Source: Streptomyces sp. DT2A-34 (GTDB taxonomy: Bacteria; Actinomycetota; Actinomycetes; Streptomycetales; Streptomycetaceae). From it: a DNA stretch of 64,000 nt. Position 1 is the stretch's first letter. Each line of letters starts with the position of its first letter. The DNA lies in contig NZ_JASTWJ010000001.1 in NCBI RefSeq assembly GCF_030499515.1, positions 7,854,001-7,918,000 of the forward strand. Reading direction: 5' to 3'. The notes under the pieces are model-generated. The model did no database searches. It saw only the letters and a program-made list of their open reading frames with translations, and had not been told where the DNA came from. Made by a program: the position numbers and the translations under genes. Positions 6,720 through 13,719 of this stretch are shown here, piece by piece.

Positions 6720-8156
6720 ATGTCAGACAGCTCCCCCCTGCCGCCGGTGCGGCTGCACCCCGAAGCGGAGCTGGCGCGTGACGCCCTGTCCACGCCGTTG
6801 CTCTCCCGGGCCGCGCGGCTGGCCCGCTGGGCCGGGCCCGACACCCGGGTCGACGCCGGGGGCGGGCTCGTCGACGAGCAACTCCCGGCCGCCGCCGAGC
6901 TGCTCGGGCTGAGCGGGGACGACGCCGCCGCGTACGCGAGCGAGGCCTGGCGGGTGGCCGTCGACACCGGCCTGGTCGAGGTCGTCGACGAGGAGGAGGG
7001 CACCGTCGCCGCCGGCGCGGAACTGGCCCTGCTGACCGGCGGTTCGCCGCAGGACGTACTCGGCGTGTGGACGGGGGCGCTGGAGGCGGTGCTCGCGGAC
7101 GCGAGCGTGCCCGACCTCGACGAGCTGGTCGACGCCATGGACGCGGGCGGCGCGGTCGACCTCTCCTCGCTGGACTGGGACCCGGAGGCGGAGGCGGAGT
7201 TCCTCGACGGGGTGCTCGGCAACCTGTACCTGCTGACGGTCAGCGAGGACGGGCCGGCCGACGGGCCCGTGCCGCTGCCCGCGCTCGCCGCCTCGATGAT
7301 CGTGCCCAGCGACATGGGCGAGCCCACCAACGACGTGCTGGAGCAGGTGTCCGACGCGATGATGCGCCTGGACGACCAGTTCCGGCTGCTGGAGCCGGTC
7401 GGCCTCGTGGAGTACCAGCCGGTGGACGAGGCGCTGATGGCGGACACCGACGGCGCAGGCGAGGATCCGTCGGCCGCCGTCGACGACACCGACGTGTCGC
7501 GCTACGGCATGGTGCGGCTGACCCCGCTCGGGCTGTACGGGCTGCGGGCCCGGCTGCTGGAGGCCGGGTTCGAGGCGCCCGCGGTCGGAGACCTCGCGGA
7601 CAAGGGCGCCGACGCGCTGCTCGACGGGACGGCCACGTTCCCGCAGGGGGCCGCGCAGGCCGAGACCGAGCAGTGGCTGGCCCGGCGCGAATCCCTCGCC
7701 GCGGCACGGGAGTTGCTGGCGGCGGCACGCGGACTGGACGCCGGGGCGCCGCTGCGGCGGCTGCGCTGCCAGCAGGCGCTGTCCCTGGTGGGCGCGGAGG
7801 CCGAGCCCGCGCTGCGGGAGGTCCTCGACGATCCGGAGCTGGGCGGGCTGGCCCGGGTCTGGCTGACCGAGGCGGGGTTCGCCGACGTTCCCGCGCCCTC
7901 CCAGGAACTGGTGTTCTGGCTGACCGTCGACACCCTTGCCGCCCAGCTGGCGGCCGAGGGGGACTCCGACGAGCTGAGGGCGCTGGTGGAGGGGCTGGCC
8001 GGGCAGCACAGTGGGTTCTTCGCGGCGGCCTGGCGGGTGGGACATCCGGCCACCGCGGATGTGCTGGAGGCGATGGGGCGGCTGCATTCGGACAAGAAGG
8101 TCGCGAAGGAAGCGCGGAAGGCCGCGTTCAAGGCGCGATCGCAGCAGGGTGGTTGA
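6720..8156 (+). CDS. conserved actinobacterial hypothetical protein, acidic, helical
   Basis: 478 residues, with AGGAGA eight bases before the ATG. The protein is strongly acidic and Ala/Leu/Glu/Asp-rich, with no signal peptide, membrane span or recognised catalytic motif, so it is probably cytoplasmic. An N-terminal winged-helix-like stretch (LARWAGPDTRVDAGGGLVDE, then LLGLSGDDAAAYASEAWRVA) resembles proteins that read out as 'hypothetical' across Streptomyces. The C-terminal portion (LRCQQALSLVGAEAEPALRE and a Lys-rich DKKVAKEARKAAFKARS end) looks like HEAT-type helical repeats. No function can be assigned, and it stands alone in its transcription unit. Confidence 0.7.
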   Translation: MSDSSPLPPVRLHPEAELARDALSTPLLSRAARLARWAGPDTRVDAGGGLVDEQLPAAAELLGLSGDDAAAYASEAWRVAVDTGLVEVVDEEEGTVAAGAELALLTGGSPQDVLGVWTGALEAVLADASVPDLDELVDAMDAGGAVDLSSLDWDPEAEAEFLDGVLGNLYLLTVSEDGPADGPVPLPALAASMIVPSDMGEPTNDVLEQVSDAMMRLDDQFRLLEPVGLVEYQPVDEALMADTDGAGEDPSAAVDDTDVSRYGMVRLTPLGLYGLRARLLEAGFEAPAVGDLADKGADALLDGTATFPQGAAQAETEQWLARRESLAAARELLAAARGLDAGAPLRRLRCQQALSLVGAEAEPALREVLDDPELGGLARVWLTEAGFADVPAPSQELVFWLTVDTLAAQLAAEGDSDELRALVEGLAGQHSGFFAAAWRVGHPATADVLEAMGRLHSDKKVAKEARKAAFKARSQQGG

Positions 8157-8184
8157 TGTCGGGTCGCGGGTGCGGGTCGAGTGT

Positions 8185-8236
8185 GGCTGGTCGCGCCCAC
8201 GCGGCGGAGCCGCATATCGAGACAGCCCCGCGCCCC
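8185..8236. repeat. Streptomyces intergenic repeat (long form), copy 1
   Basis: The segment GGCTGGTCGCGCCCACGCGG, then CGGAGCCGCATATCGA and CCCCGCGCCCC, matches the copy at 42551-42602 with few changes. I recognise this sequence as a common Streptomyces intergenic element. It can fold and lies directly after a coding region, so a terminator role is plausible. Confidence 0.75.
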
Positions 8237-8296
8237 CAAGGGGTTGCCGGCGCCCGGCGTTGATTCATGGAAGCGGGTGCTCTGAGGGCGCCTGAT

Positions 8297-8318
8297 GTTC
8301 AACCTGCGTTCAGGCATG
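8297..8318 (+). promoter_or_regulatory. PHO box (PhoP binding site) before the PhoX gene
   Basis: Two directly repeated 11-base units, GTTCAACCTGC and GTTCAGGCATG, abut each other 67 bases before the PhoX start. This spacing and the GTTCA core are the hallmark of Streptomyces PhoP-binding direct repeats, so the gene is probably induced by phosphate starvation. Confidence 0.75.
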
Positions 8319-8385
8319 GGCGGGACGGTTGCGCCGACCGAAGTCCGCCACCTCCCACGGCACACCCACTGTCACAGGAGACACC

Positions 8386-9843
8386 ATGTCGCTCACCCGC
8401 AGGGACTTCGCCAGGAAATCCGCGATCACCGGTGCCGGTGTCGCGCTGGCGGGCAGCGCCGGCGTGCTGGCCACCGCACCGAACGCGCTCGCGTCCACCG
8501 AGGCCGAGGCCGAGACCGCGAGCGAGGAGTCCGCGGACGCCCACGGGGGCGGTGTCGGGTACGGGCCGCTGATCCCGGACCCCGAGGGCATCCTCGCCCT
8601 GCCCGCCGGGTTCGAGTACCGGATCCTCACCTACAGCGGCAGGACGAAGCTGGAGTCGGGCGAGTACACCCCCTCCAACCACGACGGCACGGCCACCTTC
8701 GACGGCCCGCGCGGCACCACCCTCCTCGTCAACAACCACGAGCTGAAAGGCCCGCGCGCCAACTGGAAGTACCCGGTCCCGCTCACCGAGGGCCTCGTCT
8801 ACGACCCCGCCGCGGCCGGCGGCTGCACCGTCGTCGAGGTCCGCCCCGGCGGCCAGGTCGCCGAATGGGTCGGCATCGCGGGCACCTCCACCAACTGCGC
8901 GGGCGGCAGCACCCCTTGGGGTACCTGGCTCACCTGCGAGGAGAACTCCGACAAGGCCGGCACCAACGGCATGACCAAGGACCACGGCTACGTCTTCGAG
9001 GTCGACCCCGTCGACCGGCGCGCCAACCGCGACCCCAAGCCGCTGAAGTTCTTCGGCCGCTACGACCACGAGGCCGTCGTCATCGACCCCAGGCGCGGCC
9101 ACGCCTACCTCACCGAGGACGACGACGAGCCCAACGGCCTCTTCTACCGCTGGACCCCGCCGAAGGGCTTCGAGTACGGCCGCGGCAAGTTCCGCACCCT
9201 CGCCGACGACGCCGGTGTCCTCCAGGCACCCAAGTGCTTCGACTCCGGCGGCAAGTTCGTCGACGACCTCTCCCGCGCCGTGAAGATCGGCACGGTCTAC
9301 GGCGTCGACTGGGTGGACGTCCCCGACCGCGACGCGCGGACCACACCGGTGCGCAAGCAGTTCGCCACCGGCGAGGTCACCCGCGCCCGCAAGCTCGAAG
9401 GTATGTGGTGGGCCGACGGCGGCGCGTACATCGTCTCCTCGTACGCCCGTGAGGAGAGCCCGGTCCAGCACGACGGCCAGGTCTGGTTCTACGACCCCAA
9501 ACGCCGCACCCTCACCCTCAAGGTCCTCCTCGGCATCAACCCCGACCCGTCCGAGGACGGCGCCTTCGACGGCCCCGACAACATCACCGTCTCCCCGTAC
9601 GGCGGCCTGATCCTCGCCGAGGACGGCGAGGGCATCCAGCACCTGTTCGGCGCCACCGACAGCGGCCGCACGTACCCCATCGCCCGCAACGAACTCAACA
9701 TCGGCACCGAAGAGGAGCCGGAATACAGCGAGTTCGCCGGCGTCACCTTCTCGTGCGACGGCAGGACCCTGTTCGCCAACATCCAGACGCCGGGAATCAT
9801 GCTCGCCATCACCGGGCCCTGGAAGCGGCAGAAGCGCGGCTGA
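8386..9843 (+). CDS. phoX: PhoX-family (DUF839) secreted phosphatase
   Basis: 485 residues. The chosen ATG gives a Tat signal peptide: SLTRRDFARKSAITGAGVAL up to about residue 36 (TAPNALAS). The PhoX/DUF839 beta-propeller follows, with conserved stretches LLVNNHELKG, TNCAGGSTPWGTWLTCEEN, YDHEAVVIDP, YLTEDD, RKLEGMWWADGG and DGPDNITVSPYGGLILAEDG. These carry the Glu and Asp residues that hold Fe and Ca in PhoX. It should release phosphate from extracellular phosphomonoesters. A PHO box at 8297-8318 implies PhoR-PhoP control. Upstream in-frame ATG codons would spoil the Tat signal. Confidence 0.9.
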   Translation: MSLTRRDFARKSAITGAGVALAGSAGVLATAPNALASTEAEAETASEESADAHGGGVGYGPLIPDPEGILALPAGFEYRILTYSGRTKLESGEYTPSNHDGTATFDGPRGTTLLVNNHELKGPRANWKYPVPLTEGLVYDPAAAGGCTVVEVRPGGQVAEWVGIAGTSTNCAGGSTPWGTWLTCEENSDKAGTNGMTKDHGYVFEVDPVDRRANRDPKPLKFFGRYDHEAVVIDPRRGHAYLTEDDDEPNGLFYRWTPPKGFEYGRGKFRTLADDAGVLQAPKCFDSGGKFVDDLSRAVKIGTVYGVDWVDVPDRDARTTPVRKQFATGEVTRARKLEGMWWADGGAYIVSSYAREESPVQHDGQVWFYDPKRRTLTLKVLLGINPDPSEDGAFDGPDNITVSPYGGLILAEDGEGIQHLFGATDSGRTYPIARNELNIGTEEEPEYSEFAGVTFSCDGRTLFANIQTPGIMLAITGPWKRQKRG

Positions 9844-9876
9844 TTAATTCGCTCGCCCGGCCCGCGGCGTCCCTCT

Positions 9877-9882
9877 TAGAGT
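9877..9882 (+). promoter_or_regulatory. -10 element of the Y RNA array
   Basis: TAGAGT fits the Streptomyces TANNNT consensus and ends seven bases before the first paired base of the first Y RNA (9889/9890). That is the expected distance to a transcription start. No good -35 is visible. Confidence 0.5.
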
Positions 9883-9888
9883 GATGAA

Positions 9889-10026
9889 CGTCCAGGTGCG
9901 AAGGCAGGACCTACTTCCACTCTTAATGGGGAGGCCGCGGGTTCGAATCCCGCCACCGGTTCCACGAGCCGGTGTAGCTCAGTGGCAGAGCACCACGTCG
10001 GTTCCGCCGACCTCGATCTCTGGACA
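9889..10026 (+). ncRNA. yrlA: Y RNA (YrlA-type) with permuted tRNA-like domain, copy 1
   Basis: The ends pair as GTCCAG (9890-9895) with CTGGAC (10020-10025). The 5' strand carries GGTGCGAAGGC and the 3' strand GCCGACCTCGATCTC, the candidate Ro60-binding helix. An inner stem, GGACC with GGTTCC, follows. Inside is a tRNA in permuted order. First is a T-arm (GCGGG-TTCGAAT-CCCGC, 9937-9953). Next is an acceptor-like stem (CACCGGT with GCCGGTG) closed by a loop instead of open ends. Last, after TA, is a D-arm (GCTC-AGTGGCA-GAGC). This is the architecture I recall for bacterial YrlA RNAs, which bind Ro60 and mimic tRNA. It lies upstream of the Ro60 gene. Confidence 0.85.
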
Positions 10027-10038
10027 CCACAACTTCAT

Positions 10039-10119
10039 GCACCTCCCGGTGCGCAGGCTGCGGCTACTTCTTCTCCTAAAAGAATCCCAGGCCGCCGCCG
10101 ACTTGATCTCGGGAGGCGC
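10039..10119 (+). ncRNA. Y RNA without a tRNA-like domain, copy 2
   Basis: CCTCCC (10042-10047) pairs with GGGAGG (10111-10116). Inside are GGTGCGCAGGC on the 5' strand and GCCGACTTGATCTC on the 3' strand, as in the two neighbours. The inner stem GCGGC/GCCGC keeps pairing with a different sequence. The shared TACTTC follows, but the tRNA-like T-arm, acceptor and D-arm are absent. Only a short loop with a weak TTCT/AGAA hairpin remains. No separate promoter is seen, so it may be processed from a longer array transcript. Confidence 0.75.
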
Positions 10120-10124
10120 AGCTC

Positions 10125-10280
10125 AAGGTGGGTGCCCGGTGCGCAGGCAACGGTTACTTCATTGGATCTGGCGGTTGCGGGTTCGAGTCTCGTCATCGAC
10201 TTCGGGTCGGTGTAGCTCAATTCGGTAGAGCACCAGGCTAAAGTCCGTCGCCGACTCCTGAACTCGGGCACCCTCCTTTT
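10125..10280 (+). ncRNA. yrlA: Y RNA (YrlA-type) with permuted tRNA-like domain, copy 3
   Basis: The terminal stem is the strongest of the three: GGGTGCCC (10130-10137) with GGGCACCC (10266-10273), extended by AAGG/CCTT beyond one T-T mismatch and followed by TTTT. GGTGCGCAGGC and CGCCGAC-TCCTGAACTC form the candidate Ro60-binding helix, and ACGG/CCGT the inner stem. The permuted tRNA domain has a T-arm (GCGGG-TTCGAGT-CTCGT), an acceptor-like stem (CATCGAC with GTCGGTG) capped by a TTCGG loop, then TA and a D-arm (GCTC-AATTCGGTA-GAGC). The end plus T-run could terminate the array 46 bases before the Ro60 start. Confidence 0.85.
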
Positions 10281-10304
10281 GCTGCGCCTCCTCCCAAACA
10301 CGAA

Positions 10305-10323
10305 TGAATTCGGGGGGAATTCA
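10305..10323 (+). promoter_or_regulatory. hairpin displaying the Ro60 ribosome binding site
   Basis: TGAATTC (10305-10311) pairs perfectly with GAATTCA (10317-10323), leaving a GGGGG loop immediately before the Ro60 ATG at 10326. The purine-rich Shine-Dalgarno-like bases sit in the loop, so folding could tune translation. Confidence 0.4.
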
Positions 10324-10325
10324 CC

Positions 10326-11906
10326 ATGGCGCGATTCAACACGCGTGCCGCCAAGGCGCGGCCGACCTCGCGGGTCACTTCGACGGGGCGAGTGCTCCGT
10401 ACGTACCAGGGCGGCCGCGGCCGTGAGCGGGACCCGCGCTCCGAGCTCTTCCTGCTCGCGGTCTCCCACTTCGTCACCCAGCAGACCTTCTACGAGACCG
10501 GCGACGACCGCGACGACCGGTTCGCCAAGCTCGTGCGCGAGCTCGCCGTCACCGACCCCGTGTGGACGGCCGGCCTGCTCGGCTGGCTGCGCGGCGCGGG
10601 CAACCTCCGTACGGCGGCTCTCGTGGGCGCCGCCGAGTACGTGCAGGCCCGCCTGGAGGCCGGGGCCACCGACGGTCCGTCCAACCGGCAGGTCGTCGCC
10701 TCCGTACTCCAGCGGCCGGACGAACCCGGTGAACTGCTCGCGTACTGGACGGCGGTGTACGGCCGTAACGTCCCGAAGCCGGTCAAGCGCGGCATCGCCG
10801 ACGCCGTACGGCGTCTGTACAGCGGCAAGTCGCTGCTGAAGTACGACACCGCGTCCAAGGGCTACCGCTTCGGCGACATCCTCAACCTGGTGCACGCGGC
10901 CCCGGACCCGGACAAGCCGTGGCAGGGCGAGCTGTTCCGGTACGCCCTCGACCGCCGGCACAACCCGGACACCGCGGTGCCGCCCGCGTCCAACCGGACG
11001 CTGACCGCGCACCGCGAGCTGATGGCGCTGCCCGTCGCGGAGCGGCGTGCGGTGGTCACGTCCGAGGGCGGTGCCGAGCGGCTCGCGGCGGCCGGGATGA
11101 CATGGGAGGCGCTGGCGGGCTGGCTGCAGGGACCGATGGACAAGGCGGCCTGGGAGGCCGTCATTCCGTCCATGGGCGCGATGGCTTTGACGAGGAACCT
11201 GCGGAACTTCGATGAGGCCGGCGTCTCCGACGAGGTGGCCGCGCAGGTGGCGGCCCGCATCAGTGACCCGGCGGAGGTCGCGCGCTCGCGGCAGTTCCCC
11301 TTCCGGTACCTCGCCGCGTACCAGCACGCGCCCTCGCTGCGCTGGGCCTACCCGCTGGAGCAGGCGCTCGGTCACTCGCTGGCCAATGTGCCCGCGCTGC
11401 CCGGCCGGACGCTGGTGCTCGTCGACCGCTCCGGCTCGATGTGGGGTCCGCTGTCCGACCGCTCGAAGCTCAACCGGGCCGACGCGGCGGCGATCTTCGG
11501 CACGGCGCTGGCGCTGCGGGCGATGAAGGCGGACCTGGTGGAGTTCGGGTCCACGAGCGCCCCGGTGAAGTTCCGCAGGGGCGAGTCGGTACTGAAGATC
11601 CTGGGCCGCTTCGGCGACCTGGGCGGCACCGACACCACCGAGGCGGTCCGCCGGCACTACAGAAGCCACGACCGGGTCCTGATCGTCACCGACGAGCAGT
11701 ACGCGTACAGCCACCACGGCGACCCGACCCAGCAGGTCCCCGCCGATGTGCCGGTCTACACCTGGAACCTCGCTGGCTATCGGGCGGGCCACGGCCCGTC
11801 GGGGAAGGCGAACCGGCACACGTTTGGAGGGCTGTCGGACGGGGCTTTTCGGATGGTGCCTTTGCTGGAGCGTGGCAGTGACGGGCTCTGGCCATGGCTT
11901 GAATGA
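10326..11906 (+). CDS. rsr: Ro60/TROVE-domain RNA-binding protein
   Basis: 526 residues. The HEAT-repeat TROVE ring occupies about residues 20-340 (SELFLLAVSHFVTQQTFYET, LLGWLRGAGNLRTAALVGAA and LTRNLRNFDEAGVSDEVAA). A C-terminal von Willebrand A domain, about 358-520, carries the MIDAS motif Asp367-Arg-Ser369-Gly-Ser371 and the later GGTDTTEAV. Ro60 proteins bind misfolded RNA ends in the ring and Y RNAs on its outer surface, and in bacteria tether PNPase or aid stress RNA metabolism. Three Y RNA genes lie directly upstream. The length is typical. It shares an overlapping 3' end with the HNH gene. Confidence 0.95.
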   Translation: MARFNTRAAKARPTSRVTSTGRVLRTYQGGRGRERDPRSELFLLAVSHFVTQQTFYETGDDRDDRFAKLVRELAVTDPVWTAGLLGWLRGAGNLRTAALVGAAEYVQARLEAGATDGPSNRQVVASVLQRPDEPGELLAYWTAVYGRNVPKPVKRGIADAVRRLYSGKSLLKYDTASKGYRFGDILNLVHAAPDPDKPWQGELFRYALDRRHNPDTAVPPASNRTLTAHRELMALPVAERRAVVTSEGGAERLAAAGMTWEALAGWLQGPMDKAAWEAVIPSMGAMALTRNLRNFDEAGVSDEVAAQVAARISDPAEVARSRQFPFRYLAAYQHAPSLRWAYPLEQALGHSLANVPALPGRTLVLVDRSGSMWGPLSDRSKLNRADAAAIFGTALALRAMKADLVEFGSTSAPVKFRRGESVLKILGRFGDLGGTDTTEAVRRHYRSHDRVLIVTDEQYAYSHHGDPTQQVPADVPVYTWNLAGYRAGHGPSGKANRHTFGGLSDGAFRMVPLLERGSDGLWPWLE

Positions 11907-12594
11907 ACGGGCACGAGTTCGTCAATCTGTCGGAATCGCAACCAGGTTATGTGAAATCGACGAGTGCTCGAGGCCGCACAAGGGGCGGGGATACTGCAAT
12001 CTGCACTACCAACGTTGGCTCGCCTACGGTGATCCGAACGGTGGTGGTCACCCCACGGGGAGGGCTGTGTCCCCGCCCCGGCCATGCGAAATGGAAGGCT
12101 GTTCGAGGCCTCTGAAGGCGCGAGGGCTGTGTGCTACGCACTACAGGCGCTTACAGAGGTACGGTTCTCCGTTGGCCACAAAGTTCGAATGGACTCGGCG
12201 TGGTACGCCCTGCAGTTACGAGGGGTGCGAGCGGGAGCGGTACGGCGGCGGCCGCGGGTACTGTCACCTGCACTACGAGCGCTTGCGCCGCGGTAAGCAC
12301 GGCCTTGGCGGCCGTAAAGTGCGGGGAAGCCTGCAGAATGGCTATCGCATCTTCTGGGTGGACGGAAAGCGTGTTCCCGAACACCGGTTGGTAATGGAGC
12401 AGATCCTGGGCAGGCCGCTACGGCCGCGTGTGGAGACTGTGCATCACAAGAACGGTATCCGCGACGACAACCGGCCCGCGAACCTGGAGCTGTGGACCAC
12501 TATGCAGCCCAGCGGGCAGCGGGTGAGCGACTTGCCGGCCTTCGCGCGGGAAGTCATCGAGCGATACGGTGATGTGCCCGACGAGGCGCTCTAG
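11878..12594 (+). CDS. HNH endonuclease with three zinc-knuckle-like repeats
   Basis: 238 residues from GTG 11878, chosen for GGAG seven bases upstream; it overlaps the Ro60 3' end by 29 bases in another frame. TTG 11899 is an alternative start. Three repeats of the form C-x4-C-x(9-11)-C-x2-H occupy about residues 20-125 (CEIDECSRPHKGRGYCNLHY, CEMEGCSRPLKARGLCATHY and the CSYEGCERERYGGGRGYC form). The HNH core is in the C-terminal half: PEHRLVMEQILGR, His189-His190-KNG and NRPANLELW. Codon use is less GC-biased than in its neighbours, as in mobile homing-type nucleases. Its cellular target is unknown, and a role in the Ro60 system is only suggested by position. Confidence 0.75.
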   Translation: MTGSGHGLNERARVRQSVGIATRLCEIDECSRPHKGRGYCNLHYQRWLAYGDPNGGGHPTGRAVSPPRPCEMEGCSRPLKARGLCATHYRRLQRYGSPLATKFEWTRRGTPCSYEGCERERYGGGRGYCHLHYERLRRGKHGLGGRKVRGSLQNGYRIFWVDGKRVPEHRLVMEQILGRPLRPRVETVHHKNGIRDDNRPANLELWTTMQPSGQRVSDLPAFAREVIERYGDVPDEAL

Positions 12595-12610
12595 ACAGGC
12601 GGTCTGACCC

Positions 12611-13625
12611 ATGCCCCTTTCCTCCTACGACCGCTATCCCCTCCTCTTCGGCCCGTCCCCCGTGCACCCCTGGAGCGTCTGACCGCCCACCTCGGCGGTG
12701 CCTCCCTCCAGGCCAAGCGGGAGGACTGCAACTCCGGTATCGCGTACGGCGGGAACAAGACCCGCAAGCTGGAGTACCTGGTCGCCGACGCGCTGGCCAA
12801 GGGTTGCGACACGCTCGTGTCCATAGGGGGCGTGCAGTCCAACCACACCCGCCAGGTTGCCGCCGTCGCCGCCCCTGCCGGTCTCAAGTGCGTACTGGTC
12901 CAGGAGAGTTGGGTGGACTGGCCCGAATCCGTGTACGACAAGGTCGGCAACATCCTTGTCAGCCACCTGGCCGGAGCCGACGTACGCCTCGTGCGGGCCG
13001 GGTTCGGGATCGGCTTCAAGGAGAGCTGGGAGCAGGCGCTCAGGGAGGTCGAGGAGTCGGGTGGCAAGCCGTACGCCATCCCGGCCGGGGCTTCCGATCA
13101 TCCGCTCGGCGGGCTCGGGTTCGCCGGGTGGGCGTACGAAGTCGCCGAGCAAGAGAGGCAGTTGGGGGTCTTCTTCGACACGGTGATCGTGTGCTCGGTG
13201 ACCGGTTCCACCCAGGCCGGTATGGTCGCCGGCTTCGCCGCCCTGGAGGAGGCGGGCGGCCGGCGGCGCCGCGTCCTCGGCGTCGACGCCTCGGCCGCGC
13301 CGGCCGCCACTCGTGAGCAGATCGCCCGGATCGCCCACCGCACCGGACAACTCATCGGCCTCAAACGAGAGTTGACCGAGGCCGACATCGAGCTCGACGA
13401 GCGGTACCACGCGGGCACGTACGGGATCCCCGATGAGACGACGCTGGAGGCGATGAGCTGGCGGCGCGGACCGAGGGGATGGTCACGGACCCCGTCTACG
13501 AGGGCAAGTCGATGGCCGGGATGATCGATCTGGTCGGGCGCGGGGAGATCGGGCGGGACTCGACCGTGCTGTACGCCCACCTCGGCGGGCAGCCCGCGCT
13601 GAACGCGTACAGCGCCTTGTTCTAG
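12611..13625 (+). pseudogene. acdS: 1-aminocyclopropane-1-carboxylate deaminase, disrupted by two frameshifts
   Basis: The reading begins [20 protein letters not shown] and then shifts frame near 12671, where four C replace the five expected. It continues in another frame through [37 protein letters not shown] (PLP-binding Lys) and [13 protein letters not shown] to [10 protein letters not shown]. Near 13453 a G is missing and the frame shifts again, ending in [20 protein letters not shown] and [18 protein letters not shown]. When stitched, the length and motifs match a complete PLP-dependent ACC deaminase/D-cysteine desulfhydrase. Both lesions are single-base losses in short runs, so either a recent pseudogene or sequencing error is possible. 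Confidence 0.85.
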
Positions 13626-13719
13626 GCGGTCGGTCCGGCGCTTCGACCTGCGCAGGCTCGGCCGGCCTCGCGGGACCGGGCCCTGCCGCCGCGCGCACCT
13701 GGCCGGATACAGTGCACGC

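Noticed and set aside
9937..9991. Two fragments that look like ordinary tRNA genes
   Set aside because: T-arm precedes D-arm, the acceptor stem is closed by a loop, there is no anticodon arm, and the flanks form Y RNA stems shared by neighbouring copies.
11903..12115. Alternative frame with ATG 11903 after the Ro60 stop
   Set aside because: Its translation has no domain; the overlapping frame shows the repeated Cys motifs and the HNH core.
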